A DNA stretch of 64,000 bases, from positions 118,644-182,643 of the forward strand of contig NZ_JACSPV010000003.1 in the NCBI RefSeq assembly GCF_014836955.1, in the 5' to 3' direction. Position 1 is the first letter of the stretch, and every line of letters begins with the position of its first letter. Below, piece by piece: positions 9,162 to 21,052 of the stretch. Made by a program: the position numbers and the translations under genes. The notes beneath the pieces are model-generated. The model was not told the DNA's origin, did no database searches, and saw only the letters and a list, made by a program, of their open reading frames with translations. The DNA comes from Bacillus norwichensis (GTDB lineage: Bacteria > Bacillota > Bacilli > Bacillales > Bacillaceae_C).

Positions 9162-12100
9162 ATGACGTCCAAGACGCAGAATCCCGCCGAAAAAAAAGAA
9201 CGTTTCCTATTGCTGCTCCAGCAGATAGGGTTAACAGATGACCAATATATGCAATATTTTCAATCCGGTCAGATAGAAAAACTGGTTGTCGATAAAACAA
9301 ACAAGAGATGGCATTTTTATTTTTTATTGGAAAGTCTACTCCCATGCCGCGTTTATACAACATTTTCCCAAAAACTTCAACAAGCCTTTCACAAGATTGC
9401 ACAGGTGGATTTCACTCTGTCTTACAATGATCATACATATAATAAAGAGCTTGTTATCGATTATTGGCGTGACTGTCTACAAGAGATCGAGGGGATGTCT
9501 CCGATGCTCTTCGGGCTTTTAGATGGACAGCTTCCTGATGTCCAAGGCAATAAACTTATTGTCAAGGTCAGAAATGACATGGAGGCGAGGACGCTTCAGG
9601 AAAAATACGGAAAAGAACTTTCCGACATATATATGAAATTTGGTTTTCCATCTGTCATGCTGTCAGCAGAAATCGGTGATGAGGCAAAATCAAATGAAGA
9701 GTATGAGAAATTTATGAAAGAAAAGCAAGAAGAAGACAAAGAACGGGCACGTCAGGCTTTAGCGGAGATGCAGCGGATGGAAGCGGAGAAAGAGAATGAC
9801 AGCGGCGTAGAAATGAGTGGTCCGTTGACGATTGGATATACAATCAAAAGTGATGAAGAGATTAAAAGACTTGAAGAAATCCATGATGAAGAACGCCGTA
9901 TCACGGTGGAAGGATATATTTTTTCAGCTGAAACAAGAGAGCTTCGCAGCGGAAGGACATTGCTTACTTTCAAAATGACGGATTATACGAACTCTATTTC
10001 CGTGAAAAAGTTCTCGAAAGATAATGAAGATGCTGCCCTTATGAATATGCTGAAAAAAGGCATGTGGGTAAGGGTTCGTGGAAGTGTGCAAAATGATACC
10101 TTTGCCAGGGAGCTTGTTCTTATGGCCCAAGATATCAATGAAGTGAAGGCGAAGGAAAGAAAAGATTTAGCGGAAGGGCAAAAAAGAGTTGAACTCCATT
10201 TGCATTCGCCAATGAGCCAAATGGATGCCGTTACATCCATAAGCAGCTTTATCTCTCAAGCAAAAAAATGGGGACATACCGCTATTGCGCTTACAGATCA
10301 TGCAGTCGTTCAGTCGTTTCCTGAAGCTTACAGTGCTGGAAAAAAGAATGATATAAAAGTGTTGTATGGGTTGGAGGCCAATCTGGTTGATGATGGTGTC
10401 CCAATTGCCTATAACAGCGCTCATAGACTATTAGAAGAAGACACATATATCGTTTTCGACGTTGAGACCACGGGCCTCTCGGCAATATATGACAAAATCA
10501 TTGAGTTGGCTGCAGTCAAAATACGCGGCGGAGAAGAAATTGACCGTTTCGAAAGGTTTGCAAACCCGCATCACCCTTTGTCAGCTACTACAATTGAGTT
10601 AACGGGAATAACGGATGACATGGTCGAAAATGCTCCCGAAATAGAAGAGGTCCTCAAGGATTTTCATGAATGGATTGAGGACGACATACTCGTTGCACAT
10701 AACGCATCATTCGATATAGGCTTTTTAAGTGCTGGCAACCAGAGAGCAGGATTGCCGAAAGTGGAAAATCCGGTGATTGATACTTTGGAACTCGCAAGGT
10801 TTCTGTATCCGGAATTTAAGAATCATCGATTGAATACATTGGCTAAACGGTTTGATATTGAGCTTGTCCAGCATCACAGGGCGATTTATGATGCAGAAGC
10901 AACAGGGAAAATATTTTTGAAATTGCTCGGAGATGCAAAACAGAAGGATATTCTTTACCATGATCAACTGAATGACAATATGGGAAAAGGCGATTCATAT
11001 AAACGGGCGAGGCCTTCCCATTGTACATTACTCGCCAAAAATGATGACGGGCTCAAAAACCTTTATAAGCTAGTTTCCTATTCTCACATGAACTACTTTT
11101 ATAGAGTTCCGCGTATCCCACGGTCTTTATTGGAAAAATATAAAGAAGGTATCCTTGTCGGCTCTGGCTGTGATAAAGGAGAAGTTTTCGAAGCAATGAT
11201 GCAAAAGGGACGTGCGGAAGCGGAAAAAGCAGCAGGGTTTTACGATTACCTGGAAATTCATCCGAAACCCATCTACGCACCACTTCTTGAAATGGAGCTC
11301 GTAAGGGATGAGAAGGATCTTGAGGATATTATCAAAAATATAGTAAGTATGGGTGAAGCATTGAATATGCCTGTTGTCGCTACCGGAAATGTTCACTATC
11401 TGAACAAAGAGGACAAGGTTTACAGGGAAATACTGATCAGATCACAGGGCGGAGCCAATCCGATGAATAGATACAATCTGCCTGAAGTTCATTTCAGAAC
11501 AACAGATGAAATGTTAGCTGAGTTTTCTTTTCTTGGAAAAGAAAAAGCATATGAAGTTGTTGTAACAAATTCAAACTTGATTGCAGACAAGATAGAAGAT
11601 GTCAAACCGATCAAAGATGATTTGTATACTCCGAAAATTGACGGAGCTGAAGAAGAAATCAGGTCAATGAGTTATGAAATGGCTCAGTCAATTTATGGTG
11701 AACAACTTCCAGAGATAGTGGAAGCAAGGCTTGAGAAGGAATTAGCAAGTATTATCGGTCATGGGTTTGCCGTTATCTATTTGATTTCTCACAAACTTGT
11801 AAAAAAATCCTTAGTGGACGGTTATTTGGTAGGGTCAAGGGGATCGGTTGGTTCATCCTTGGTGGCTACGATGACTGAAATAACGGAGGTCAATCCACTG
11901 CCTCCCCATTACGTTTGCCCAGAATGTAAGCACTCGGAGTTCTTTGATGATGGATCAGTCGGCTCCGGATTTGACCTTCCGGATAAATCTTGTGAAAAAT
12001 GTGGGGCGGGATATAAAAAGGATGGACACGACATACCCTTTGAAACATTCTTAGGATTTAAGGGAGACAAGGTGCCGGATATCGATTTGAACTTCTCTGG

Positions 12101-13496
12101 TGATTACCAGCCGCATGCTCACAATTATACGAAGGAACTGTTTGGAGAAGACTACGTATACCGGGCGGGTACGATTGGAACAGTGGCAGAAAAGACAGCC
12201 TATGGCTATGTAAGGGGTTATGAACAGGACAATAATTTAATGATGCGGAATGCGGAAATCGATAGACTAGTGCAAGGGTGTACCGGCGTGAAACGGACAA
12301 CCGGACAGCATCCGGGTGGAATCATTGTAGTGCCGTCGGACATGGAAATATTCGATTTTTGTCCGATTCAGTTTCCAGCCGATGATACCGGTTCTGATTG
12401 GAGAACGACACATTTTGATTTCCACTCCATAGATAGCAATCTATTAAAATTGGATATTCTTGGACACGATGATCCCACAGTGATCCGTATGCTGCAAGAA
12501 CTTAGCGGTATGGATCCTAAAACGATTCCAATCGATGATCCGGAAGTAATGAAGATCTTCAGCGGCACTGAATCTATTGGTGTAACAGAAGAGCAGATTA
12601 TGTGTAAGACAGGAACATTAGGGATCCCCGAGTTTGGTACCCGCTTTGTAAGGCAAATGCTTGAGGATACCATGCCAACTACATTTTCAGAGCTCGTCCA
12701 GATCTCAGGGCTATCACATGGTACTGATGTATGGCTTGGCAATGCTCAGGAGCTGATTCGAGCTGGAACATGTACACTATCTGAGGTTATTGGATGTCGG
12801 GATGATATTATGGTTTACCTTATTTATCAAGGTCTTGAACCGTCACTGGCTTTTAAAATTATGGAGTCTGTGAGGAAAGGACGGGGGCTGCCGCCAGAAT
12901 GGGAAGAAGAAATGCGGAATAATAAAGTCCCAGAATGGTATATTGATTCTTGTAAAAAGATTAAATACATGTTCCCAAAAGCACACGCTACGGCCTATGT
13001 ACTGATGGCAGTGAGAATCGCCTATTTCAAAGTCCATCATCCACTCTTTTATTATGCGGCATATTTTACGGTTAGAGCGGAGGATTTTGATCTTGAAGCA
13101 ATGGTGCGCGGTTCTCAGGCTATCCGATCCAAAATAGAAGAAATCAATGCAAAAGGGCTTGATGCCTCAACGAAAGAAAAGAACCTGCTGACAGTTCTGG
13201 AGATCGCTCTAGAAATGTGCGAACGCAAATTTAAATTTCAGCGAGTCGATCTTTATCGGTCGAAAGCCTCTGAATTCGTCATTGACGGGAATACATTGAT
13301 TCCGCCATTCAACGCCATCCCTGGCTTAGGTACAAATGCTGCTATAAACATTGTAAAGGCTCGTGCGGATGGAGAATTTCTGTCGAAGGAAGACCTCCAG
13401 AAGCGTGGAAAAGTCTCTAAGACAGTGATAGAATACTTGGATCAGCAAGGTTGTTTAGAATCACTACCTGATCAAAACCAGCTGTCTCTTTTCTGA
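9162..13496 (+). CDS. polC: DNA polymerase III alpha subunit, PolC type
   Basis: The main replicative polymerase of low-GC Gram-positive bacteria (1444 aa). Order of domains: N-terminal domain and OB fold (residues 1-335), PHP domain starting [15 protein letters not shown] near 343, with the 3'-5' proofreading exonuclease inserted in it (FDVETTGLS near 431, [10 protein letters not shown], and [10 protein letters not shown]), then the polymerase core. A four-cysteine zinc finger (CPEC...CEKC) lies near residues 920-950. The palm contains [11 protein letters not shown] near 971. The C-terminus ends [10 protein letters not shown], the beta-clamp binding motif. ATG 9162 follows a GGGGGAGAGG site. 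Confidence 0.98.
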   Translation: MTSKTQNPAEKKERFLLLLQQIGLTDDQYMQYFQSGQIEKLVVDKTNKRWHFYFLLESLLPCRVYTTFSQKLQQAFHKIAQVDFTLSYNDHTYNKELVIDYWRDCLQEIEGMSPMLFGLLDGQLPDVQGNKLIVKVRNDMEARTLQEKYGKELSDIYMKFGFPSVMLSAEIGDEAKSNEEYEKFMKEKQEEDKERARQALAEMQRMEAEKENDSGVEMSGPLTIGYTIKSDEEIKRLEEIHDEERRITVEGYIFSAETRELRSGRTLLTFKMTDYTNSISVKKFSKDNEDAALMNMLKKGMWVRVRGSVQNDTFARELVLMAQDINEVKAKERKDLAEGQKRVELHLHSPMSQMDAVTSISSFISQAKKWGHTAIALTDHAVVQSFPEAYSAGKKNDIKVLYGLEANLVDDGVPIAYNSAHRLLEEDTYIVFDVETTGLSAIYDKIIELAAVKIRGGEEIDRFERFANPHHPLSATTIELTGITDDMVENAPEIEEVLKDFHEWIEDDILVAHNASFDIGFLSAGNQRAGLPKVENPVIDTLELARFLYPEFKNHRLNTLAKRFDIELVQHHRAIYDAEATGKIFLKLLGDAKQKDILYHDQLNDNMGKGDSYKRARPSHCTLLAKNDDGLKNLYKLVSYSHMNYFYRVPRIPRSLLEKYKEGILVGSGCDKGEVFEAMMQKGRAEAEKAAGFYDYLEIHPKPIYAPLLEMELVRDEKDLEDIIKNIVSMGEALNMPVVATGNVHYLNKEDKVYREILIRSQGGANPMNRYNLPEVHFRTTDEMLAEFSFLGKEKAYEVVVTNSNLIADKIEDVKPIKDDLYTPKIDGAEEEIRSMSYEMAQSIYGEQLPEIVEARLEKELASIIGHGFAVIYLISHKLVKKSLVDGYLVGSRGSVGSSLVATMTEITEVNPLPPHYVCPECKHSEFFDDGSVGSGFDLPDKSCEKCGAGYKKDGHDIPFETFLGFKGDKVPDIDLNFSGDYQPHAHNYTKELFGEDYVYRAGTIGTVAEKTAYGYVRGYEQDNNLMMRNAEIDRLVQGCTGVKRTTGQHPGGIIVVPSDMEIFDFCPIQFPADDTGSDWRTTHFDFHSIDSNLLKLDILGHDDPTVIRMLQELSGMDPKTIPIDDPEVMKIFSGTESIGVTEEQIMCKTGTLGIPEFGTRFVRQMLEDTMPTTFSELVQISGLSHGTDVWLGNAQELIRAGTCTLSEVIGCRDDIMVYLIYQGLEPSLAFKIMESVRKGRGLPPEWEEEMRNNKVPEWYIDSCKKIKYMFPKAHATAYVLMAVRIAYFKVHHPLFYYAAYFTVRAEDFDLEAMVRGSQAIRSKIEEINAKGLDASTKEKNLLTVLEIALEMCERKFKFQRVDLYRSKASEFVIDGNTLIPPFNAIPGLGTNAAINIVKARADGEFLSKEDLQKRGKVSKTVIEYLDQQGCLESLPDQNQLSLF

Positions 13497-13573
13497 GGTT
13501 TCAGCCAATTATTTGCAAATGGTATAGGGTTATGGTATATTTTTATTGGAAATACTATGAATAGACTCTGCGC

Positions 13574-13600
13574 AAAAAGAGTGGGTGCCCCCCACTCTTT
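13574..13600 (+). terminator. Intrinsic terminator after polC
   Basis: Stem AAAGAGTGGG/CCCACTCTTT with a small loop. A short piece of the common intergenic repeat (TCTAGCTTCGGCGCCTTGCG) follows around 13663-13682 before rimP. Confidence 0.8.
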
Positions 13601-13744
13601 CGTATTGTAAGAAAAGAAATTCAAATTAGACTAAGCTTTCACTTAAGTTGGTAACTGTTTGGTCTAGCTTCGGCGCCTTGCGCTTTTCTTATTTGCAGAT
13701 AAATATACGGAACCAAATAGGGACTCTATTTTTTGGAGGTTTTT

Positions 13745-14212
13745 ATGAGTAAAGTAACAGACATGGTTGAAGAACTTGTGGCTCCGATTCTAGAGGAAAT
13801 CCAGCTTGAACTGGTTGATATCGAATATGTCAAAGAAGGAAAAAATTGGTTTCTTCGTCTTTTCATTGACAAGGAAACTGGCGTAGACATTGAGGAGTGC
13901 GGCCTTGTTAGTGAAAAGCTTGGAGAGAAGCTGGATGAATTGGACCCTATACCACATAATTATTTTTTAGAAGTCTCATCGCCAGGAGCAGAAAGACCTT
14001 TAAAAAAGGCGGAGGATTTTACAAAAGCCATTGGAAAGCAAGTCAATGTCAAAACTTACGAACCAATCGATGGTGAAAAAGAATTTGAAGGCAAGCTGGT
14101 TGAATTTAATGGCGAAGCTTTAAAAATCGACGTCAGCATAAAAACCCGGACGAAAACATTTGAAATTCCATATGAAAAAGTGGCAAAAGCCCGTTTAGCC
14201 GTCGTTTTTTAA
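13745..14212 (+). CDS. rimP: Ribosome maturation factor RimP
   Basis: RimP (155 aa) assists 30S subunit assembly. Two domains are visible: an N-terminal alpha/beta domain with [21 protein letters not shown] and the family stretch [14 protein letters not shown], then a C-terminal Sm-like domain. The start is ATG 13745 (MSKVTDMV), 5 nt after GGAGG at 13735-13739; the in-frame TTG at 13733 lies in the ribosome site. It is the first gene of the rimP-nusA-infB operon, 35 bp upstream of nusA. Confidence 0.96.
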   Translation: MSKVTDMVEELVAPILEEIQLELVDIEYVKEGKNWFLRLFIDKETGVDIEECGLVSEKLGEKLDELDPIPHNYFLEVSSPGAERPLKKAEDFTKAIGKQVNVKTYEPIDGEKEFEGKLVEFNGEALKIDVSIKTRTKTFEIPYEKVAKARLAVVF

Positions 14213-14247
14213 ATAGCGAACAAAAGAGAAAAGGGGAGAACATGTTC

Positions 14248-15372
14248 ATGAGCTCAGAACTAATGGATGCTCTAATTATTTTGGAAAAAGAAAAAGGAAT
14301 TTCCCGGGAAGTCCTTATTGAGGCCATTGAAGCTGCTCTAGTGTCTGCATATAAAAGAAACTTTAACCAGGCGCAGAATGTGCGCGTTGATTTGAATTTG
14401 GAAACAGGAACCATGAGGGTTTTTGCCAGAAAAGAAGTGGTTGATGAAGTCTTCGATTCCAGGCTTGAAATCTCCATGGATGAAGCGCGAAATATCAACC
14501 CTTCCTATGAGCCGGGTGATATGGTGGAGCTTGAAGTAACACCTAAGGAATTTGGCAGGATTGCAGCTCAAACAGCCAAACAGGTTGTTACACAGCGCGT
14601 TAGAGAAGCTGAAAGAGGCATTATCTATTCAGAATTTGTGGATCGTGAGGATGATATCATGACAGGTATCGTCCAACGTCAAGATCCTCGTTTCATTTAT
14701 GTTAGCCTTGGGAAAATTGAGGCGTTGCTTCCACAAAGTGAGCAAATGTCTAATGAAACATATAAGCCGCATGATCGGATCAAAGTCTATTTGACAAAAG
14801 TTGAGAAGACGACAAAGGGTCCGCAAATCTTCGTTTCAAGAACTCATCCTGGTTTGCTTAAGCGCCTGTTTGAAATCGAAGTTCCGGAAATATACGATGG
14901 AACTGTTGAAATAAAGTCGGTTGCAAGAGAAGCTGGGGATCGTTCAAAGATCTCTGTTGCAACAGAGTATGATGATATTGATCCTGTAGGAGCCTGCGTC
15001 GGACCTAAAGGAGCAAGGGTCCAAGCCATTGTTGACGAATTGAAAGGTGAGAAGATTGATATAGTTGAATGGTCTTCAGATCCGGTTGAATTCGTAGCAA
15101 ATGCATTAAGTCCGTCTAAGGTGCTTGATGTTATTGTGAGCGAAGAAGACAAAGCGACAACTGTGATTGTTCCAGATTATCAGCTTTCCCTGGCAATTGG
15201 AAAACGCGGACAAAATGCTCGTCTTGCTGCAAAATTGACAGGCTGGAAAATAGATATTAAAAGTGAAACGGATGCCCGTGAAGCTGGGATTTATCCAAGG
15301 GACGAAGTATTTGATTTTGAGGAAGCAGAGGAATTGGAATCATTCGATTTGTTGAACGAAGAAATCGAATAG
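14248..15372 (+). CDS. nusA: Transcription termination/antitermination factor NusA
   Basis: NusA (374 aa) binds RNA polymerase and nascent RNA and modulates pausing, termination and antitermination. It has an N-terminal RNAP-binding domain ([20 protein letters not shown]), an S1 domain ([16 protein letters not shown]), and two KH domains ([31 protein letters not shown]). It lacks the C-terminal acidic repeats of E. coli NusA, as expected in Firmicutes. Start ATG 14248 is 9 nt after AAGGGGAG; ATG 14242 is only 3 nt away. Confidence 0.97.
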   Translation: MSSELMDALIILEKEKGISREVLIEAIEAALVSAYKRNFNQAQNVRVDLNLETGTMRVFARKEVVDEVFDSRLEISMDEARNINPSYEPGDMVELEVTPKEFGRIAAQTAKQVVTQRVREAERGIIYSEFVDREDDIMTGIVQRQDPRFIYVSLGKIEALLPQSEQMSNETYKPHDRIKVYLTKVEKTTKGPQIFVSRTHPGLLKRLFEIEVPEIYDGTVEIKSVAREAGDRSKISVATEYDDIDPVGACVGPKGARVQAIVDELKGEKIDIVEWSSDPVEFVANALSPSKVLDVIVSEEDKATTVIVPDYQLSLAIGKRGQNARLAAKLTGWKIDIKSETDAREAGIYPRDEVFDFEEAEELESFDLLNEEIE

Positions 15373-15383
15373 GGGTGAGGAAG

Positions 15384-15659
15384 ATGGCAAAGCAAAGAAA
15401 AATACCTATGAGAAAATGTGTCGCTACCGGCGAAATGAGGCCAAAGAAAGAAATGATCCGGATTGTCCGCTCCAAGGAAGGAGAAGTTTCTGTAGATTTG
15501 ACCGGAAAGAAATCTGGTCGAGGTGCTTATCTTTCCAAAGATAAAGACATTATTTTGGCCGCTAAAAATAAAAAAGTGCTTGCCAGCCATCTGCAGGCCG
15601 AAGTAAAAGATGAGATATACGATGAGTTGCTTTCCCTGATTGATGGAGATAATAAATGA
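15384..15659 (+). CDS. ylxR: YlxR/RnpM family RNA-binding protein
   Basis: Small basic protein (91 aa) of the YlxR (DUF448) family. The family signature is present: RKCVATGEMRPKKEMIRIVR near the N-terminus and GRGAYLSKD in the middle. In B. subtilis this protein (RnpM) has been linked to RNase P RNA binding; that role is taken from the family. Start ATG 15384 follows GGTGAGG. The stop overlaps the ylxQ start by 4 nt, so expression is coupled within the nusA-infB operon. Confidence 0.93.
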   Translation: MAKQRKIPMRKCVATGEMRPKKEMIRIVRSKEGEVSVDLTGKKSGRGAYLSKDKDIILAAKNKKVLASHLQAEVKDEIYDELLSLIDGDNK

Positions 15660-15961
15660 AAAATGAGAAATGGATGTCATTGCTCGGTTTGGCCAATCGT
15701 GCGCGCAAAGTAATATCAGGTGAAGAACTAGTCATCAAAGAAATTAGAAGCGGCAGAGCAGAGCTGGTCATATTGGCAAAAGACGCATCCAATAATACCT
15801 CCAAAAAGGTTCAGGATAAATGCCGGTATTATGATGTTCCTGTCGTTTTTGCAGAGACAAGGGAAATGCTCGGCCAGGCAATCGGAAAAGAAGCAAGGGT
15901 TGTGGTTGCAATAGCGGAGGCCGGATTTGCGAAAAAGTTGGTAACATTGTTTTATGATTAA
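15656..15961 (+). CDS. ylxQ: L7Ae-family K-turn binding protein YlxQ
   Basis: A 101-aa member of the L7Ae/L30e/S12e RNA-binding family. It contains [21 protein letters not shown] and the L7Ae-like core [17 protein letters not shown], which packs on kink-turn RNA. Its cellular RNA target is not evident from the sequence. It overlaps ylxR by 4 nt and sits 16 nt before infB, in the standard Firmicutes order. Confidence 0.93.
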   Translation: MKNEKWMSLLGLANRARKVISGEELVIKEIRSGRAELVILAKDASNNTSKKVQDKCRYYDVPVVFAETREMLGQAIGKEARVVVAIAEAGFAKKLVTLFYD

Positions 15962-15977
15962 ACCCGGGGGTGAACAT

Positions 15978-18254
15978 ATGAGTAAAATGCGAGTATATGA
16001 ATATGCAAAAAAACATAATACTTCCAGTAAAGATGTAATAGAAAAGCTTAAAAGCATGAATATAGAAGTGACAAATCATATGTCGGCTATTGATGGCCAG
16101 GCAATTGGAAAGCTTGATTCCGTTTTTAAAAGGAACAGCGGAGAAAAAGGAGGCTCTCAGAGGAGGGTGCAACAAAGACAAGGTCAACAGCAGGGACGTC
16201 CGCAAGCCAGAGCTGGACAGAGCGGAGAGCAGCGAAAAGGCGGATCGGAACAACAGCAAAATAGACAACAGGGAAATCAAGGAAGTCAAGGGAATCAAGG
16301 ACAAAGAAGCGGCCGTAATAATAATAATAATAAGCCAAATCATGCTAAAAACGACGGCGGAAATCTTAGATCTAACGCAAAGGGAAATCAGCGGGGAGGC
16401 AATAAAGGACCGGGCCGAAACAACCGCAAACCAAACCAAAATCGTCAGCGCCAGAAACAACATCAGCATCAGCCTGCTCCACCTAAACCAAAAGAGTTGC
16501 CGGAAAAAATCACTTTTATAGAGTCTCTAACAGTAGCTGAGCTTGCAAAGAAGATTCACAGAGAACCTTCTGAGATTATTAAAAAGTTATTTATGCTCGG
16601 TGTTATTGCAACAATCAACCAAGAACTCGACAAAGACGCTATAGAGCTAATCTGTGCAGAATATGGCGTTGAAGTAGAAGAAGAAATTCAAATTGATAAG
16701 ACTGATCTTGAAGTGTATTTTGAAGAGGATAGCAGCGAAGAGGATCTGGTGGAAAGACCAGCTGTTGTTACAATCATGGGACATGTTGACCATGGTAAAA
16801 CGACTCTCCTTGATTCCTTAAGAAATACAAAGGTAACAGCCGGTGAAGCCGGTGGAATCACACAGCATATCGGTGCTTATCAGATCGAAACAAACGGTAA
16901 GAAAATTACATTCTTGGATACTCCGGGTCACGCCGCGTTTACAACAATGCGTGCCAGGGGAGCCAAAGTGACAGATATTACAATTTTAGTTGTAGCTGCT
17001 GACGATGGAGTTATGCCACAAACAATTGAGGCGATAAACCATGCAAAGGCTGCAGAAGTGCCAATTATTGTTGCGGTCAACAAGATTGATAAACCGACTG
17101 CAAATCCTGATCGAGTGATGCAGGAATTGACTGAACACGGCCTTGTACCAGAGGATTGGGGCGGAGAAACAATTTTTGTTCCAATTTCTGCTCTTCACGG
17201 GGAAGGGATAGACAGTTTACTGGAAATGGTACTTCTTGTAAGTGAAGTGGAAGAGCTGAAAGCTGATCCGAAAAGGGGTGCTCTCGGAACTGTTATTGAA
17301 GCCCAGCTTGATAAAGGCCGCGGTTCGGTAGCCACATTGCTTGTACAGGATGGTACATTGAAAGTGGGAGACCCAATCGTTGCCGGTAACGCCTTTGGCC
17401 GTGTCCGTGCTATGGTGAATGATATCGGACGGCGTGTCAAAGAAGCTGCACCTTCAACCCCAGTCGAAATTACTGGTTTGAGCGATGTACCTCAGGCAGG
17501 AGACCGGTTTGTCGTATTCCAAGATGAAAAGACTGCCCGTCAAGTCGGAGAAACACGCGCCCAGCAAGCATTGCAAGCTCAAAGAGGCGAAAACTCACGT
17601 GTAAGTCTTGATACACTTTTTGAACAGATGAAACAAGGTGAAATGAAAGAGCTCAATGTAATCATCAAAGCGGATGTTCAAGGTTCTGCGGAAGCTTTAG
17701 CTGCATCGTTAAGGAAAATTGATGTTGACGGCGTCAACATCAGGATTATTCACGGCGGCGTGGGTGCTATCAATGAATCAGACATCACACTGGCAGCAGC
17801 TTCTAATGCCATTGTTATTGGTTTTAATGTTCGTCCAGATGTAAATGCTAAACGTGCAGCTGACTCTGAAGGAGTAGATATAAGACTGCATCGTATCATT
17901 TACAAGGCGATCGAAGAGATCGAATCCGCGATGAAAGGTATGCTGGATCCTGAATATGAGGAAAAAGTAATTGGCCAAGCAGAAGTGAGACAAACATTCA
18001 AAGTTTCTAGAATCGGAACAATTGCCGGTTCATACGTAACGGATGGAAAAATCACTCGTGACAGCGGCGTTCGTCTGATTAGGGATGGAATCGTCATCTA
18101 CGAAGGTGAAATCGATGACTTGAAGCGATTCAAGGACGATGTCAAAGAAGTGAGTCAGGGATATGAATGTGGTATCACGATCAAAAACTTTAATGATGTA
18201 AAAGAAGGCGACGTGATCGAAGCATTCGTAATGGAAGAAGTCGAGCGTGCTTGA
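15978..18254 (+). CDS. infB: Translation initiation factor IF-2
   Basis: GTPase (758 aa) that delivers fMet-tRNA to the 30S subunit. After a small N-terminal fold (residues 1-50) comes a low-complexity Gln/Asn/Gly/Arg-rich linker at about 53-172. It includes a run of AAT codons (nt 16317-16331), and it makes this protein longer than my recollection of B. subtilis IF-2 (about 716 aa). G motifs are [10 protein letters not shown] (about 268), DTPGH (about 314) and NKID (about 368), followed by the IF2-specific C domains. Start ATG 15978 follows GGGGGTGA. The stop overlaps the ylxP start (TTGA). Confidence 0.97.
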   Translation: MSKMRVYEYAKKHNTSSKDVIEKLKSMNIEVTNHMSAIDGQAIGKLDSVFKRNSGEKGGSQRRVQQRQGQQQGRPQARAGQSGEQRKGGSEQQQNRQQGNQGSQGNQGQRSGRNNNNNKPNHAKNDGGNLRSNAKGNQRGGNKGPGRNNRKPNQNRQRQKQHQHQPAPPKPKELPEKITFIESLTVAELAKKIHREPSEIIKKLFMLGVIATINQELDKDAIELICAEYGVEVEEEIQIDKTDLEVYFEEDSSEEDLVERPAVVTIMGHVDHGKTTLLDSLRNTKVTAGEAGGITQHIGAYQIETNGKKITFLDTPGHAAFTTMRARGAKVTDITILVVAADDGVMPQTIEAINHAKAAEVPIIVAVNKIDKPTANPDRVMQELTEHGLVPEDWGGETIFVPISALHGEGIDSLLEMVLLVSEVEELKADPKRGALGTVIEAQLDKGRGSVATLLVQDGTLKVGDPIVAGNAFGRVRAMVNDIGRRVKEAAPSTPVEITGLSDVPQAGDRFVVFQDEKTARQVGETRAQQALQAQRGENSRVSLDTLFEQMKQGEMKELNVIIKADVQGSAEALAASLRKIDVDGVNIRIIHGGVGAINESDITLAAASNAIVIGFNVRPDVNAKRAADSEGVDIRLHRIIYKAIEEIESAMKGMLDPEYEEKVIGQAEVRQTFKVSRIGTIAGSYVTDGKITRDSGVRLIRDGIVIYEGEIDDLKRFKDDVKEVSQGYECGITIKNFNDVKEGDVIEAFVMEEVERA

Positions 18255-18532
18255 TCGGATTCGCTGAGTGTGAATTTCGAATTTATAACGCCCAATCCCT
18301 GAAAGATAAACGCTCAGTAGTAAAGCGAGTTCTAACAAGAACAAAGCAAAAATATAATGTTTCCATTGCTGAGGTCAATCATCAGGATGTGTGGCAGCGA
18401 GCTGGTATCGCTATTGTCACTGTGGCCTCAGCTCGGAAAAGGGCTGAGCGTGAACTGGAAGAGGTTATTGAATTCCTGGATTCTTTCCCAGAATGGGAAA
18501 GAATCGGGGCAACCCATTATGAATGGCTGTAA
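18251..18532 (+). CDS. ylxP: YlxP, DUF503 family protein
   Basis: A 93-aa conserved operon member of the YlxP/DUF503 family, recognised by [27 protein letters not shown] and the C-terminal FPEWERIG...EWL. The function is not established; family members are linked to translation or ribosome biology only by operon position. It starts with TTG 18251 overlapping the infB stop by 4 nt. rbfA begins 15 nt after its stop. Confidence 0.9.
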   Translation: MIGFAECEFRIYNAQSLKDKRSVVKRVLTRTKQKYNVSIAEVNHQDVWQRAGIAIVTVASARKRAERELEEVIEFLDSFPEWERIGATHYEWL

Positions 18533-18547
18533 TGTGAGGTGTTATAC

Positions 18548-18889
18548 ATGAGTTTACGAGCCAATCGTGTCGGCGAACAAATGAAGAAAGAGCTGGGTGA
18601 AATTATCTCCCGGAAGATTAAAGATCCAAGAGTCGGGTTTGTCACTGTTACCGATGTAGAAGTGACAGGAGATCTTCAGCAGGCCACAATCTATATTTCG
18701 GTTCTAGGCAGTGATCAGGAAAAAGAAGATACACTGAAAGGATTGACTAAAGCCACTGGATTTATCCGGTCGGAAATTGGTCATAGAATCAGGCTGCGAA
18801 AAACACCCGAAATCAGTTTTGAATTTGATGAATCAATCGAATATGGAAACAGGATTGAGAAACTATTAAAAGATATGAATGAAGATTAG
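18548..18889 (+). CDS. rbfA: Ribosome-binding factor A
   Basis: RbfA (113 aa) is a KH-type late 30S maturation factor needed for 16S 5'-end processing and cold growth. It begins [20 protein letters not shown], and the core contains [27 protein letters not shown]. Start ATG 18548 is preceded by GTGAGGTG. The stop is immediately followed by a terminator hairpin, yet truB belongs to the same functional operon and may be reached by read-through. Confidence 0.95.
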   Translation: MSLRANRVGEQMKKELGEIISRKIKDPRVGFVTVTDVEVTGDLQQATIYISVLGSDQEKEDTLKGLTKATGFIRSEIGHRIRLRKTPEISFEFDESIEYGNRIEKLLKDMNED

Positions 18890-18916
18890 GATAGACAAAC
18901 TTGTCTATCCTTTTTT
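18889..18916 (+). terminator. Intrinsic terminator after rbfA
   Basis: A near-perfect hairpin (GGATAGACAA / TTGTCTATCC) is followed by six T, starting at the last base of the rbfA stop codon. It would reduce read-through into truB-ribF. The 146 bp that follow hold only weak similarity to the intergenic repeats. Confidence 0.85.
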
Positions 18917-19062
18917 CAAGATGAAAATCCGGTGCCGGATATTGACTAGGGCCAAATTATTGCTGTATCAGTGCCCTTGGAGGCCGCAAGCAGTTTCTCT
19001 GTGATGGCCGTTGAACTGCGCTATTCAAGCGCTTACGCATTTCTAAAGAGGAGGAGGAGCCT

Positions 19063-19968
19063 GTGGAGGGAATATTGCCATTGTGGAAGCCGAAAGGGCT
19101 GACATCCCATGACTGCGTCTATAAGGTCAGAAAACTATTGGGAATGAAAAAAGTCGGGCATACAGGTACTCTTGATCCCGACGTTACAGGTGTGTTGCCG
19201 ATCTGTCTCGGCAGAGCAACAAAAATAGCTGAGTATATTACAGATGCTGGAAAAGAATACGAAGGTGAAATTACTATCGGTTTTTCCACAACAACTGAAG
19301 ATGTTGCTGGAGAAATAGTTGAAAAAAAGCCTGTTCAAGAGGAAATAACAATAGAAGCAATGAAGGATGTACTGAATTCTTTAACGGGAGAAATTCAGCA
19401 AACTCCCCCTATGTTTTCTGCTGTAAAGGTTAATGGAAAACGCTTGTACGAATATGCTCGGGCAGGTATTTCGGTTGAGCGGCCGGTTCGGAAGGTCAAA
19501 ATATATCATTTGAAGCTTTTGGAGGACACTGTTACTTTTCGTGATGGGCTTTGTTCTTTTCGCTTTTCCGTCCACTGCAGCAAAGGAACTTATATTCGGA
19601 CGCTAGCTGTGATGATAGGAGAGAAGCTTGGATATCCGGCCCATATGTCAGATCTTATCCGGACAGCATCTGCTTCATTTAATCAGGAGCATTGTGTCAC
19701 TTTTGATGAGCTGGATTCACTTATTGACCAAGGAAAAGTGGCGGAGGTCATTTTTCCGCTTGAGAGGGGTCTTTTACATTTGCCCTCTATGGAAATTAGT
19801 GATAAATTAGCAATAAAAGTCCGAAATGGCGCTGTTTTGGACATGCCTGACAAATGGACAAATGTAGAAACAGTGCTATTGTATGAAGGGAAGGCTTTAG
19901 CTATTTATCAATCTCATGCTCAAAAGCCTGGCCTGATTAAACCGGTAAAAGTGTTAAGAAATGAATGA
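19063..19968 (+). CDS. truB: tRNA pseudouridine-55 synthase
   Basis: TruB (301 aa) converts U55 to pseudouridine in the T-loop of tRNAs. It begins with GILPLWKPKGLTSHD. The catalytic aspartate is D38 in GHTGTLDPDVTGVLP. KGTYIRTLA is the second family motif, and a small C-terminal PUA-like domain follows. Start GTG 19063 is placed by GAGGAGG just upstream. It is followed 15 nt later by ribF, as in B. subtilis. Confidence 0.96.
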   Translation: MEGILPLWKPKGLTSHDCVYKVRKLLGMKKVGHTGTLDPDVTGVLPICLGRATKIAEYITDAGKEYEGEITIGFSTTTEDVAGEIVEKKPVQEEITIEAMKDVLNSLTGEIQQTPPMFSAVKVNGKRLYEYARAGISVERPVRKVKIYHLKLLEDTVTFRDGLCSFRFSVHCSKGTYIRTLAVMIGEKLGYPAHMSDLIRTASASFNQEHCVTFDELDSLIDQGKVAEVIFPLERGLLHLPSMEISDKLAIKVRNGAVLDMPDKWTNVETVLLYEGKALAIYQSHAQKPGLIKPVKVLRNE

Positions 19969-19983
19969 AACAGGTGACGTATA

Positions 19984-20934
19984 GTGAAAGTAATAATGAT
20001 TCAGCATCCACATACTTTTCAAAAGAATGATTTTGCTCCCCTTTCAATGGCGTTAGGTTTTTTTGACGGAGTCCATGAAGGGCATAAAAGTGTAATTCTG
20101 ACGGCCAAAAAAACGGCTGATGAGCAAGGAGCTAATAGTGCTGTCATGACCTTTGATCCTCACCCTTCTGTTGCCCTGTCGGAAACAGGAGGAGACGTTG
20201 AATACATTACACCAATAGAGGATAAGATAGAATTCATTTCGGGATTAGGGATTGATTATCTTTTGATTGTGAGATTCACATCCGCTTTTGCGAGTCTTCA
20301 GCCTGCTGAGTTTGTTCAGCAATATCTGTTAGACTTGAACGTCCAATATGTGACGGCGGGGTTTGATTTTACATATGGAAAATTTGGAAAAGGCACGATG
20401 GAGACACTTCCGGAGCACGGGCAAGGAAAACTTCAGGTTGTGACAGTGCCCAAGCTTGAAAGATACAAGGAAAAAGTCAGCTCAACCTGGATCAGGAAGC
20501 TGTTAAGAGAAGGCAGAACTGAAGAAGTACAAGAGCTACTTGGAAGGTTCTATACAACAAAAGGAACTGTCATACATGGTGAAAAACGTGGAAGGCAGCT
20601 CGGTTTTCCTACCGCCAATATTCGTCTGAAGAATGACTATCTTGTTCCGAAAAAAGGCGTTTATGCTGTACGTATGCTTGTGAATGATCAATGGGAAAAA
20701 GGAGTCTGCAATGTCGGGTATAAGCCTACATTTCATGAACCAGGGCAAATGGAATTGTCTGTTGAGATCCATTTGCTTGATTTTGATCGTTCGATTTATG
20801 GTGAAGAAGTGACGATAGAGTGGCGTTTGAGAATAAGAGATGAACAAAAGTTTGATCATTTGGACCACCTCAAAGATCAAATCTTAAAGGATAAACAGAC
20901 CGCACAGATATTTTTTGAGCAGGATGCAAAATAA
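19984..20934 (+). CDS. ribF: Bifunctional riboflavin kinase / FAD synthetase
   Basis: RibF (316 aa; ribC in B. subtilis) makes FMN from riboflavin and then FAD. The N-terminal adenylyltransferase domain has GFFDGVHEGHKSVI (nucleotidyltransferase motif) and AGFDFTYGKFGKGT. Around residue 165 is the linker SSTWIRKLL, and the C-terminal flavokinase domain has GEKRGRQLGFPTANI. Start GTG 19984 follows AGGTGA and gives the expected N-terminus. It closes the nusA-infB-truB cluster; the rpsO promoter starts two bases after its stop. Confidence 0.96.
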   Translation: MKVIMIQHPHTFQKNDFAPLSMALGFFDGVHEGHKSVILTAKKTADEQGANSAVMTFDPHPSVALSETGGDVEYITPIEDKIEFISGLGIDYLLIVRFTSAFASLQPAEFVQQYLLDLNVQYVTAGFDFTYGKFGKGTMETLPEHGQGKLQVVTVPKLERYKEKVSSTWIRKLLREGRTEEVQELLGRFYTTKGTVIHGEKRGRQLGFPTANIRLKNDYLVPKKGVYAVRMLVNDQWEKGVCNVGYKPTFHEPGQMELSVEIHLLDFDRSIYGEEVTIEWRLRIRDEQKFDHLDHLKDQILKDKQTAQIFFEQDAK

Positions 20935-20935
20935 C

Positions 20936-20964
20936 TTGATTTTTCCAATGTAAAGTTGTATTCT
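20936..20964 (+). promoter_or_regulatory. Putative sigma-A promoter of rpsO
   Basis: TTGATT and TATTCT with a 17-bp spacer lie directly after ribF. About 90 nt of leader lie between this promoter and rpsO, containing the segment around 20980-21030 that could fold as an S15-binding leader. In related bacteria S15 represses its own translation; the fold here was not verified. Confidence 0.5.
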
Positions 20965-21052
20965 ATAACAGTATCAAGAACCATTGCTTGGCAGTGCGAT
21001 TCACCAACGTCTGCTCGGTAATTGGGGATGAAAAACAGGAGGTGTTGGACAG

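Noticed and set aside
15768..16469. 233-codon minus-strand open frame
   Set aside because: It is the shadow of ylxQ and the low-complexity part of infB; the length comes from the biased codons there.
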